From positions 25,855-89,854 of the forward strand of contig ONTQ01000002.1 in NCBI GenBank assembly GCA_900320795.1: DNA of 64,000 nucleotides. The letters run 5' to 3'. Under the pieces are notes generated by a model that saw only the letters and a program-made list of their open reading frames with translations, ran no database searches and had not been told where the DNA came from. The position numbers and the translations under genes were made by a program. Below are positions 45,376 to 52,101 of this stretch, piece after piece. Origin of the DNA: an uncultured Bacteroidales bacterium. Lineage in GTDB: Bacteria; Bacteroidota; Bacteroidia; Bacteroidales; UBA932. Each line of letters begins with the position of its first letter. Positions within the stretch are counted from its first letter, which is position 1.

Positions 45376-45408
45376 TTTGCGGATTTGTGTGTTTAAAGAG
45401 TAACTTTG
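45376..45408 (+). promoter_or_regulatory. Promoter of the second ECF sigma locus
   Basis: TTTG at 45376-45379, 21-nt spacer, TAACTTTG at 45401-45408. The GTG start of the sigma gene lies 21 nt downstream. Confidence 0.55.
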
Positions 45409-45429
45409 GGGAGTCAAACGGAATGTTAC

Positions 45430-46005
45430 GTGTATAAGAATCTGGAGGAGCAGGAGTTGGCCAGGCTCTGCCGTGAGAAGAACAGATGGGCCCAAGAGGA
45501 GCTGTATAGAAGATATGCGGCAAGGTTGTTCTCACTCTGCAGGCGCTATACGGGAGATGCTGACGATGCGGAAGATTTACTGCAAGATTCTGTGATTCAG
45601 GCAATTGACAAAATTGGAACTTACACGTACACCGGGGAAGGCTCCTTGTATGGATGGATAAGCCGAATTGCTGTCAACAAGGCTATCAACCAAATCAAGC
45701 GACAGCGGTGGAGGTGGATATCGCTGGACGCCCGGTGGCCGAACACGGTCGCGGACCCGCAGGGCATGGTTGCCAATCCGTCGGAAGCGGAAATGGAGGC
45801 CATCCCGGAGGAGAAACTGTTGGAGTGGATAGCAGGCCTTCCGGATCTCAGGAGAGCGGTTTTCAACCTGTACTGCATAGACGGGTACTCGCACAAGGAG
45901 ATTGGAAAGATGCTGGGAATCAGCGAGAAAGGATCGGCCGGGGTGCTGGCCAAAGCAAGGAAGCAACTGAAAGAAGAAATCAGGCGATATCTGAAGGAAA
46001 CATGA
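45430..46005 (+). CDS. ECF-type sigma-70 factor, second locus
   Basis: 191 aa from the GTG at 45430 (YKNLEEQELARLCREKNRWAQEEL follows, split over two helices). Sigma2 includes RYTGDADDAEDLLQDSVIQ then YGWISRIAVNKAINQIKRQRW; sigma4 includes LPDLRRAVFNLYCIDGY and SHKEIGKMLGISEKGSAG. A TTG at 45406 lies inside the -7 box and is rejected. The stop overlaps the ATG of the anti-sigma/barrel gene by 4 nt. Gene order and protein design repeat those at 25063-26905, so this is a paralogous signalling pair. Confidence 0.92.
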   Translation: MYKNLEEQELARLCREKNRWAQEELYRRYAARLFSLCRRYTGDADDAEDLLQDSVIQAIDKIGTYTYTGEGSLYGWISRIAVNKAINQIKRQRWRWISLDARWPNTVADPQGMVANPSEAEMEAIPEEKLLEWIAGLPDLRRAVFNLYCIDGYSHKEIGKMLGISEKGSAGVLAKARKQLKEEIRRYLKET

Positions 46006-47369
46006 GAAAGTGGGAAGAAATAGTCAAGGACAAACTGGAAGGGTATGAAAGTCCCCTTCCGGAGGGGCATCTGGCCGATTTCCGCGCCCGCCGCGAGCAG
46101 GCCTGCAAGCCCCGCCGGCGCTTCCCGTGGGTGGGTGCCGTAGCCCTGGCTGTCGCCGCTTCCCTCTCCGCTTTTCTCTTCCTTTGGAAGCCCGCCGTTC
46201 CGGAGGGGAACATCCGTGTGGCGGAATCCATGCCGAATCCCGGTTTGTTGGTTTCGGATTCCGCAGAAGTATCCCGACCCCTCACTCGCCCGGTCTGGTC
46301 CGGAGCACAAGCCTCTGACGGAGAAGTAAGTACGGCCGAAAATCGAGGCGCACAAGCCTCTGACGGAGAAACCAGTACGGCCGAAGATCGAGGCGTGCAG
46401 GCCTTGGCCGGAAAAACCAGTGAGGCAGAAGCAAGACAGGCGGCAGCGGCATCCGAAACGGTGCCGCCGAGCGATACGGCCGAAGCCGCAGCACATGCCG
46501 AGGCCGCAGCAAACGCTGAAGCCGCAGCACGCGCTGATGCCACAGCACATGCCGAAGCCGCAGCACATGCCGAGGCGTCGGAAATCACGGCGCCGGCTTC
46601 TCCGTTTGTTCCTCAGGGCAAGCCCGCCAGGCCGGTACGGCTCACGGTGGGAGCCGCAACTGGTGCGGTGGCTGGCGGGGGCCTCCTGGCCGGAGTCCTG
46701 ATACCCCTTGTGAGCAACCGGGCGCCGGCGGCTCTTGTCATCAACCCCCAAAACGGCAACGGCACTAACGGCCCCGACGGCCCCGACAGCACCCCTGGCG
46801 GCAACGGCACCGGCCCCGACGGCCCCGACAGCACCCCCGGCGGCAACGGCGGCAACGGCACCACCCCCGACCCTCCCTCTCCAACCCTTCCGGAGACCCC
46901 CGTCGGCCAGAATGCCGCCACGCACTACTTTCCACTGAAACTGGGCCTTTCTGTCCGGATTCCCCTCTCGGAGCGGCTTCAGATTACCACGGGCCTGCAA
47001 TACAGCCTCTACAGTTCCGCCATGCCGTCTGGACTCCGCCAGAACGCGCATTATCTGGGCATTCCCGTCCGTCTGGACTGGACTCTGGCCCAAGGCCGAT
47101 GGATAGACGTCTATCTGGGCGGCGGTCTGGAAGGAGACCTATGCATAGGTGCCACACTGGCCGGCCACAGTTTCCGCAGGGACGGCCCCAGCCTTTCGCT
47201 CCTGGGGGCTGGCGGCATCCAGTTGAACCTGAGCCGGCACATCGGCCTGTTTGTAGAGCCGGAGGTCAGTTGGCGGCTCCCTCTGGGAACAACCGTCCTG
47301 GAAACTTACCGCAGTACGCATCCACTGATGTTCTCTGTGGCAAGTGGAATCAGAATCAATTTAAAGTAA
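46002..47369 (+). CDS. Anti-sigma-like / single-TM / outer-membrane-barrel hybrid, second locus
   Basis: 455 aa. Residues 1-41 contain KLEGYESPLPEGHL, aligned with LEGYEEAVPEGLW of the first hybrid. The TM helix is 42-62, and LWKP follows at the same place in both. Residues ~65-300 are a linker: an Ala/Glu/His block made of six 6-aa units of AEAAAH type, then a Gly-rich segment, then two copies of GPDGPDSTPGGNG. Residues ~310-455 form the barrel, with HYLGIPVRLDWTL matching YYLGVPITLQWRA of the first hybrid. The linkers are unrelated in sequence but alike in length and composition, so length may matter more than sequence. Confidence 0.72.
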   Translation: MRKWEEIVKDKLEGYESPLPEGHLADFRARREQACKPRRRFPWVGAVALAVAASLSAFLFLWKPAVPEGNIRVAESMPNPGLLVSDSAEVSRPLTRPVWSGAQASDGEVSTAENRGAQASDGETSTAEDRGVQALAGKTSEAEARQAAAASETVPPSDTAEAAAHAEAAANAEAAARADATAHAEAAAHAEASEITAPASPFVPQGKPARPVRLTVGAATGAVAGGGLLAGVLIPLVSNRAPAALVINPQNGNGTNGPDGPDSTPGGNGTGPDGPDSTPGGNGGNGTTPDPPSPTLPETPVGQNAATHYFPLKLGLSVRIPLSERLQITTGLQYSLYSSAMPSGLRQNAHYLGIPVRLDWTLAQGRWIDVYLGGGLEGDLCIGATLAGHSFRRDGPSLSLLGAGGIQLNLSRHIGLFVEPEVSWRLPLGTTVLETYRSTHPLMFSVASGIRINLK

Positions 47370-47386
47370 CATCAATTTAAAGTAAC
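47355..47386. repeat. Perfect 16-bp tandem duplication across a stop codon
   Basis: ATCAATTTAAAGTAAC occurs at 47355-47370 and again at 47371-47386. The first copy carries the stop of the barrel hybrid; the second lies 5 nt before the serpin ATG. It looks like a recent slippage duplication that keeps the first stop. Confidence 0.9.
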
Positions 47387-47391
47387 TGAAT

Positions 47392-48648
47392 ATGAGACAC
47401 ATTGCACTGTTTTCCGCTTCCGTGGCGGTGCTCCTGGGCCTTTTCTCCTGCCAGAAAGCGGGAAGCGAAGACACCCCCGGTAGCGGGGAGGCCCCGGTGA
47501 TAGACCTCACCACAAAATCGGCCGAATTTGTCCGGAAGGGCAACGATTTTGCCTTCCGCTTCCTGAAAGCGGTGGACGCGGGCCAGGACAAAGACTACGT
47601 CATGTCCCCGCTCAGCATGCAGTTTCTGCTGGGGATGCTCCTGAACGGAACCGGCGGCACTACGGCCGATGAAATCTGCCGGGTGCTGGGCTATGGCGCC
47701 GGCGAAATAGACGCCGTGAACGCTTTCTCGGAGGCCATGCTGAAGCAACTTCCCGCCCTGGACGGCAAAACCACGCTGGCCATCGCCAACGCGCTGGTGG
47801 TGAACAAAGGCTGGAGCCTGAACAAGGACTATATCGGCCTGATGAACAGATATTATGACGCAGAGGTCTCCAGCCTGAATTTCTACGATGAGAAAGGGTC
47901 GGCCGAAATCATCAACAAATGGTGCTCAGACCATACCCAGGGCCTCATTCCCTCCATTTTGGAGAAGACAGACCCCAATATCCTGGCCTATCTGATAGAC
48001 GCCCTGTACTTCAAGAGCGAATGGGTGAAGCCCTTCCCCAAGGAGGCTACCTATCAGAAAGGGCGGTTCACCACCGCTGCCGGCAAAACGGTCTCCGTGC
48101 CGATGATGCACCAGTCGGAGTGCTTCCTTTACAAGGCAATCGACACGTTCCGGGCCGTCAACCTTCCGTACGGAAACGGCGCCTTCTCCATGACGGTCAT
48201 TCTCCCCGCAGAGGGAAAAACCCTGGCCGATGTCATCGCCTCCCTGGATGCGGAGAAGTGGCAGGTTTTTGCCGAGTCGAAGGATGAGATTCTCGTGAAC
48301 CTGACGCTCCCGAAATTTGAGACGAACTCCTTCCTGGACCTCAAGGACCTTCTCATCGGCATGGGCATGCCCACGGCCTTCGATGCCAAATCGGCCGATT
48401 TCTCCCCCATGTCCCCCAATGCCAGCCACCTCGATTTTGTCAAGCAAAAAGCCGTCATCAAGGTGAGTGAGGAAGGTGCGGAAGCCGCGGCGGTCTCCTT
48501 TGCCGGCGTGGACGGGAACAGTATCAGCGGCCCCTCCGAGCCCTTTGTCGTCTTCCATGCCGACCATCCCTTCCTCTACCTCATCACCGAATCCAGCACC
48601 GGCGCCATCCTCTTTGCCGGAAAATTCACCGGCCTGGGTGACAATTAA
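47392..48648 (+). CDS. Serpin lipoprotein
   Basis: 418 aa serine/cysteine protease inhibitor on the cell surface; lipoprotein signal ending GLFSC. The fold is complete: SPLSMQFLLGMLLNGTGGTT (B helix region), ANALVVNKGWSLNKDY, LIDALYFKSEWVKPF, and the C-terminal PFVVFHADHPFLYLI. The reactive-loop hinge EEGAEAAAVSF is intact, so it should be inhibitory. Counting from the P15 Gly puts Asn at P1 and Ser at P1', with two residues of uncertainty. The Tannerella serpin miropin is a known Bacteroidota example that guards against host and self proteases; a similar role is inferred. It follows the sigma/barrel pair by 22 nt and is probably co-transcribed. Confidence 0.94.
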   Translation: MRHIALFSASVAVLLGLFSCQKAGSEDTPGSGEAPVIDLTTKSAEFVRKGNDFAFRFLKAVDAGQDKDYVMSPLSMQFLLGMLLNGTGGTTADEICRVLGYGAGEIDAVNAFSEAMLKQLPALDGKTTLAIANALVVNKGWSLNKDYIGLMNRYYDAEVSSLNFYDEKGSAEIINKWCSDHTQGLIPSILEKTDPNILAYLIDALYFKSEWVKPFPKEATYQKGRFTTAAGKTVSVPMMHQSECFLYKAIDTFRAVNLPYGNGAFSMTVILPAEGKTLADVIASLDAEKWQVFAESKDEILVNLTLPKFETNSFLDLKDLLIGMGMPTAFDAKSADFSPMSPNASHLDFVKQKAVIKVSEEGAEAAAVSFAGVDGNSISGPSEPFVVFHADHPFLYLITESSTGAILFAGKFTGLGDN

Positions 48649-48673
48649 CCCATTGATACATAGTCAATTAAAT

Positions 48674-48708
48674 AGTATTCCTCGTTCAAAAATCGAACGA
48701 GGAATACT
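48674..48708. terminator. Hairpin downstream of the serpin (GAACGAG family, H2)
   Basis: Arms AGTATTCCTCGTTC and GAACGAGGAATACT around a 7-nt loop, in the 95-nt convergent space between the serpin and the DUF4252 operon. Position suits a bidirectional terminator, but there is no U-tract and the family also appears at 36291 and 44788. Confidence 0.5.
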
Positions 48709-48743
48709 GCGTAAAATAGTGTGTATCAGATATTTATGTGCCA

Positions 48744-49229
48744 CTAATCGTTAGTGCCGGCGAGGATGTTCTCTACGTCTTTACGGGCCATCTTGCCGTC
48801 GAAGCAGATAAAGGTGGTTTCGCTGTCGTCTTTCTCCAGCATTACGAAGGATTCGATGGTCTTTTCGTCCCCCAGTGAGTAAATCCGGACCACTTCGCCG
48901 TTGTCCTTGCTTTCCATGAGGAGTTCATATTTGCCGGAGCCGATGTACTTTTTCACATCGTCATAGAGGCCGTTGGATGCGGGGCTGGTTTTGTCGCAGC
49001 TGAGCATGTAGAACCCGCTCAGGGTTTTGATGAAGGTTGACAGGTTCACGTCCTTGTCGTTGACTTCGATGTCGGGAACGCGGCCGATGAGCCGGAACAT
49101 GGCCTGGGAGATATAGACCGCCTCCACGCCCTGCATGTCAGAGTACTTGTTGTAGATTTCCCGCCCGCTCTGGGCCATGGCGGCAACGCTTATGCCAAGA
49201 AGGATAAGTATGATAACTAATTTTTTCAT
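48744..49229 (-). CDS. DUF4252 protein, downstream copy
   Basis: 161 aa with a signal peptide (MKKLVIILILLGISVAAMAQ), so periplasmic or lipid-face. DUF4252 pattern: IYNKYSDMQGVEAVYISQAMF, LSGFYMLSCDK, and a C-terminal FICFDGKMARKDVENI. Last gene of a four-gene operon; its ATG overlaps the anti-sigma-like gene by 4 nt. A related DUF4252 protein is the first gene of the same operon. Function is unknown; the pairing with a sigma/anti-sigma unit suggests stress signalling. Confidence 0.85.
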   Translation of the reverse strand: MKKLVIILILLGISVAAMAQSGREIYNKYSDMQGVEAVYISQAMFRLIGRVPDIEVNDKDVNLSTFIKTLSGFYMLSCDKTSPASNGLYDDVKKYIGSGKYELLMESKDNGEVVRIYSLGDEKTIESFVMLEKDDSETTFICFDGKMARKDVENILAGTND

Positions 49230-49567
49230 TTCCAGTTTGTTAATTGGTCAATAACGGTTTCCGTTTCATATACTTTTTGTGCGGCAGTCTGCACTTTGGC
49301 CGATGTCTTCATCAGCGCCTGCTCCACCGCGGCATAGGCCAGATAAGGGTCGTCGAAGGTGTCCTTGGGTTCGGCGGGGCGGCTGAGGCTCCAGCCGGCG
49401 ATGCCCACCATCACGGCCGCGGCGGCCGCGATGCTCCACCTGCGGATGGCCCTCTCCGGCCGGGGAAGCCGCACCGCAAGGTCTTCCGGGAGGGGGATGC
49501 TTTCATCGGCCCCTATCCGCCGGAGGTCTTCCGCGCTCAGTTTTTCAATGTCTTCGATTCTTTTCAT
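49226..49567 (-). CDS. Short anti-sigma-like membrane protein
   Basis: 113 aa. Cytoplasmic N-terminus (residues 1-43) with LSAEDLRRIGADESIPLPEDL, one TM helix at about 44-61, and a short periplasmic tail rich in Ala/Thr/Val. The layout is that of a minimal anti-sigma factor. It overlaps the sigma gene by 4 nt upstream and the DUF4252 gene by 4 nt downstream, so expression ratios are probably fixed. No known anti-sigma family motif (for example ZAS) is seen. Confidence 0.7.
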   Translation of the reverse strand: MKRIEDIEKLSAEDLRRIGADESIPLPEDLAVRLPRPERAIRRWSIAAAAAVMVGIAGWSLSRPAEPKDTFDDPYLAYAAVEQALMKTSAKVQTAAQKVYETETVIDQLTNWK

Positions 49568-50034
49568 GGCTTGAGTTTTTTGCGGGCCAGGCTCACCTGC
49601 ACCCGGATGTTGAGGGGACTCAGCCCCGTGATTTTACTGATTTCCTCATAGGAGAGGCCTTGTATCACCCTGAGGGTGAGGAGTTTCCGCTGACTTTCCG
49701 GAAGGCTGTCCAGCCTGCTTAGCACCTCCCGGAGTTCTTCCCGCCTTTCCAACTGCTCGTCCGGCGGGGCCTTGGAGGCGGCCATCTCTTCGCGGAGCTC
49801 TTCGGAGGGTTTCAGGCGCCGGAGGCGGTCCAGGCAGAGGTTCCGCATCATCAGGGAACCGTAGGCGGCGGGCTCCCGAATCAGTTCCAGGTGGTCCCTG
49901 AGGTTCCAGAGTTTGAGGTATAACTCCTGTACGGCGTCCTTCGCATCGGCCTCGTTTTCAAGGATGTAGAAGGCTACGCGGTAGAAGCGCCCCTGCAGGG
50001 GAAGCCAGGTGTTATGGAATTCGCCGGAGGTCAT
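49564..50034 (-). CDS. ECF-type sigma-70 factor, third locus
   Basis: 156 aa from the ATG at 50034, MTSGEFHNTWLPLQGRFYRV. Sigma2: LENEADAKDAVQELYLKLWN and LMMRNLCLDRLRR; sigma4: LPESQRKLLTLRVIQGLSYEEISKI and NIRVQVSLARKKL, each split by coordinates here. Distances are compact and there is no C-terminal extension. It is flanked by two DUF4252 genes and followed by a one-TM anti-sigma-like protein, all overlapping by 4 nt. Confidence 0.9.
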   Translation of the reverse strand: MTSGEFHNTWLPLQGRFYRVAFYILENEADAKDAVQELYLKLWNLRDHLELIREPAAYGSLMMRNLCLDRLRRLKPSEELREEMAASKAPPDEQLERREELREVLSRLDSLPESQRKLLTLRVIQGLSYEEISKITGLSPLNIRVQVSLARKKLKP

Positions 50035-50519
50035 TTCGCCGTTTCCATCAGTTCTCCCAACTGGTCCAGGCCGATGCTGCCGCTGGTAATCAGGAGGGTT
50101 CCGTCGCTGCAATACAGGATACAGTCCTTGAGGCGGTTCCCTTTTTCGATACCGTAGATGCGGGTGGTTTCGCCGTCGTCCTTGGCCTCCAGGATGAGTT
50201 CCATGCCGGAGAGGATGCGCTCCACCTTGGCGGTGAAGGAGGCCTTTTTGTCCGCGGGGATGTCTTCGAAATCCACGAGCGTGAAGCGCCGGAGGTCGGT
50301 GAAGGCTTTGAGTGTTTTCCGGTCTTCCTTGTCCACCTCGCCCGACAGCGAGACCGCTCCCTTCAGGAGCGCCGTTCCCATCGGCCCCAGGGAAATCATC
50401 TCAAAGCCGTCCACACCCTTGTACTGCCGGGCCAGACGAATCAGTTGGGAAGGCTTCCCCGCCCATGCGGAGGCCAGGGTTGCCAAAACTAAAAATAAGG
50501 TAAGTAGTGCTTTTTTCAT
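50031..50519 (-). CDS. DUF4252 protein, upstream copy
   Basis: 162 aa with signal peptide (MKKALLTLFLVLATLASAWA). Same family as the protein at 48744: RLARQYKGVDGFEMISLGPM, then LEAKDDGETTRIYGIEKGN against LMESKDNGEVVRIYSLGDE in the other. It heads the operon; the probable promoter is shared back-to-back with that of the GH43 gene in the 64-bp gap. As the first gene it may be the most highly expressed product or a signal ligand. Confidence 0.85.
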   Translation of the reverse strand: MKKALLTLFLVLATLASAWAGKPSQLIRLARQYKGVDGFEMISLGPMGTALLKGAVSLSGEVDKEDRKTLKAFTDLRRFTLVDFEDIPADKKASFTAKVERILSGMELILEAKDDGETTRIYGIEKGNRLKDCILYCSDGTLLITSGSIGLDQLGELMETAK

Positions 50520-50570
50520 ATCGGTTTTTCAAGCGCTTGCAAATATCAGACGAAAACGGAAGAAAAATGT

Positions 50571-50578
50571 TAAATTTG
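50571..50578 (+). promoter_or_regulatory. Putative -7 box of the GH43 gene
   Basis: TAAATTTG, ending 5 nt before the ATG at 50584. The intergenic region also holds AAGCGCTTG (50531-50539), a perfect 4+4 palindrome that could be an operator. Confidence 0.45.
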
Positions 50579-50583
50579 TAAGT

Positions 50584-52101
50584 ATGAAAAAACGGCTTTT
50601 ACCCCTCGTTATCCTTCTGGTGGCAGCGTGCGCGGAGCGTCCGGCTGCCGTAGTGCCCACTCTGGCGTATCACAATCCCATCATCGCCGGTTTCCATCCG
50701 GACCCGTCCATCTGCCGGGTGGGAGAGGATTACTACATCGTGAATTCGTCTTTCCAGTATTTCCCGGGCGTGCCCATCTACCATAGCCGGGACCTGGCCC
50801 ATTGGGAACTTCTGGGCAATGTACTGGACCGGGAATCCCAATTGCCGCTGGAGCAGTCGGGTTCCTGGTCGGGGATTTTTGCCACCACCATCCGCTACCA
50901 TGAGGGGCTGTATTATATGGTGACCACCAATGTCACCCTCGGCAAGAATTTCTTTGTCACGGCGGAGAACCCGGCCGGCCCGTGGTCCGAGCCCGTTTAC
51001 CTGGAGCAGGGCGGAATAGACCCTTCTTTCCTCTTCGAGGACGGAAAGTGCTATTTCGTGAGCAACCCCGCCGGCATCGTCCTTTGCGAAATCGACCCCG
51101 CCACCGGAGAGCAACTTACCCCTTCCAGGCATATCTGGGAAGGGATGGGCGGCCGATATCCGGAAGGGCCGCACCTGTACAAAATCGGCAAGTGGTACTA
51201 TCTTCTCATCTCCGAGGGAGGCACCGAACTGGCCCACTCGCTCACCATTGCCCGCAGCCGCAACCCGTATGGCCCGTATGAGCCGTGTCCGCACAATCCC
51301 ATCCTTACGCACTGTAACCTGAAGGGAGAGATGAGCCAGATTCAGGGAACCGGCCATGGAGACCTGGTGCAGGCCCCGGACGGCTCCTGGTGGGTGGTTT
51401 TCCTGGGATACCGCAATTTCGGCGGCAGTTATCACCACCTGGGCCGCGAGACGTTCCTTGCGCCCGTCACCTGGGAGGACGGCTGGCCGGTGGTGAATGG
51501 CGGCGAGCCCGTCACGGAAGGCACGACGCCACGCCCAGAGGTGGTCCGCGAATATGCCTTTGACGCCCCGCTGGGCCCGGAATGGGTGTATATCCAGAAT
51601 CCGGATTCTTCTCGCTATGCGGTCGGTGGCGGCAAGTTGCGCATCGTGGGCGGCAGCCCGCTTTCGGCCAATGACCATCCCGCCTTCGTGGGCATCCGCC
51701 AGGAGAGCGAGAACATCGAGGCCACCGTCCACGCTTCCCTGGAGGCCGACGGGCTGGCCGGTTTCTCCCTCTATCAGATTCAGGACGGCCATGCCGAACT
51801 GTCCCTTGTGCGGCAGGGCGGCCGGACCCGCGCGGCGGTCCGCTACACGCTCAAGAGCATGGATTACGAGGCGGCTTCGCTGCCACTTGCCGGTTCATCG
51901 GCCTGGCTCAGAATTACTTCCGACGGAAATCTGTACAAGTTTTACGTGTCGGCCGATGGAAGTGCCTGGCAGCAGTTGGACGCCCTGAGTTGCCAACTCC
52001 TGAGCACCGAGGTCCTGGGCGGCTTCACCGGCCTTATTCTGGGCCTTTACGCTCAGGACGCTCCTGCCAGTTTTTCCGCCTTCCGGTATCACGAGTGGTA
52101 G
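50584..52101 (+). CDS. GH43 family glycosidase lipoprotein (beta-xylosidase / arabinofuranosidase-like)
   Basis: 505 aa from the ATG at 50584; lipoprotein signal ending LLVAAC. A five-bladed GH43 propeller spans residues ~30-320: NPIIAGFHPDPSICRVGEDYY with the catalytic base Asp, GGIDPSFLFEDGKCYF with the pKa-modulating Asp, and RYPEGPHLYK with the acid Glu. The C-terminal ~180 residues are a concanavalin-like beta-sandwich of the type found in xylosidases of this family. Substrate is probably xylan or arabinoxylan side chains; subfamily is not resolved. It converges with the GH106 gene with no gap. Confidence 0.92.
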   Translation: MKKRLLPLVILLVAACAERPAAVVPTLAYHNPIIAGFHPDPSICRVGEDYYIVNSSFQYFPGVPIYHSRDLAHWELLGNVLDRESQLPLEQSGSWSGIFATTIRYHEGLYYMVTTNVTLGKNFFVTAENPAGPWSEPVYLEQGGIDPSFLFEDGKCYFVSNPAGIVLCEIDPATGEQLTPSRHIWEGMGGRYPEGPHLYKIGKWYYLLISEGGTELAHSLTIARSRNPYGPYEPCPHNPILTHCNLKGEMSQIQGTGHGDLVQAPDGSWWVVFLGYRNFGGSYHHLGRETFLAPVTWEDGWPVVNGGEPVTEGTTPRPEVVREYAFDAPLGPEWVYIQNPDSSRYAVGGGKLRIVGGSPLSANDHPAFVGIRQESENIEATVHASLEADGLAGFSLYQIQDGHAELSLVRQGGRTRAAVRYTLKSMDYEAASLPLAGSSAWLRITSDGNLYKFYVSADGSAWQQLDALSCQLLSTEVLGGFTGLILGLYAQDAPASFSAFRYHEW

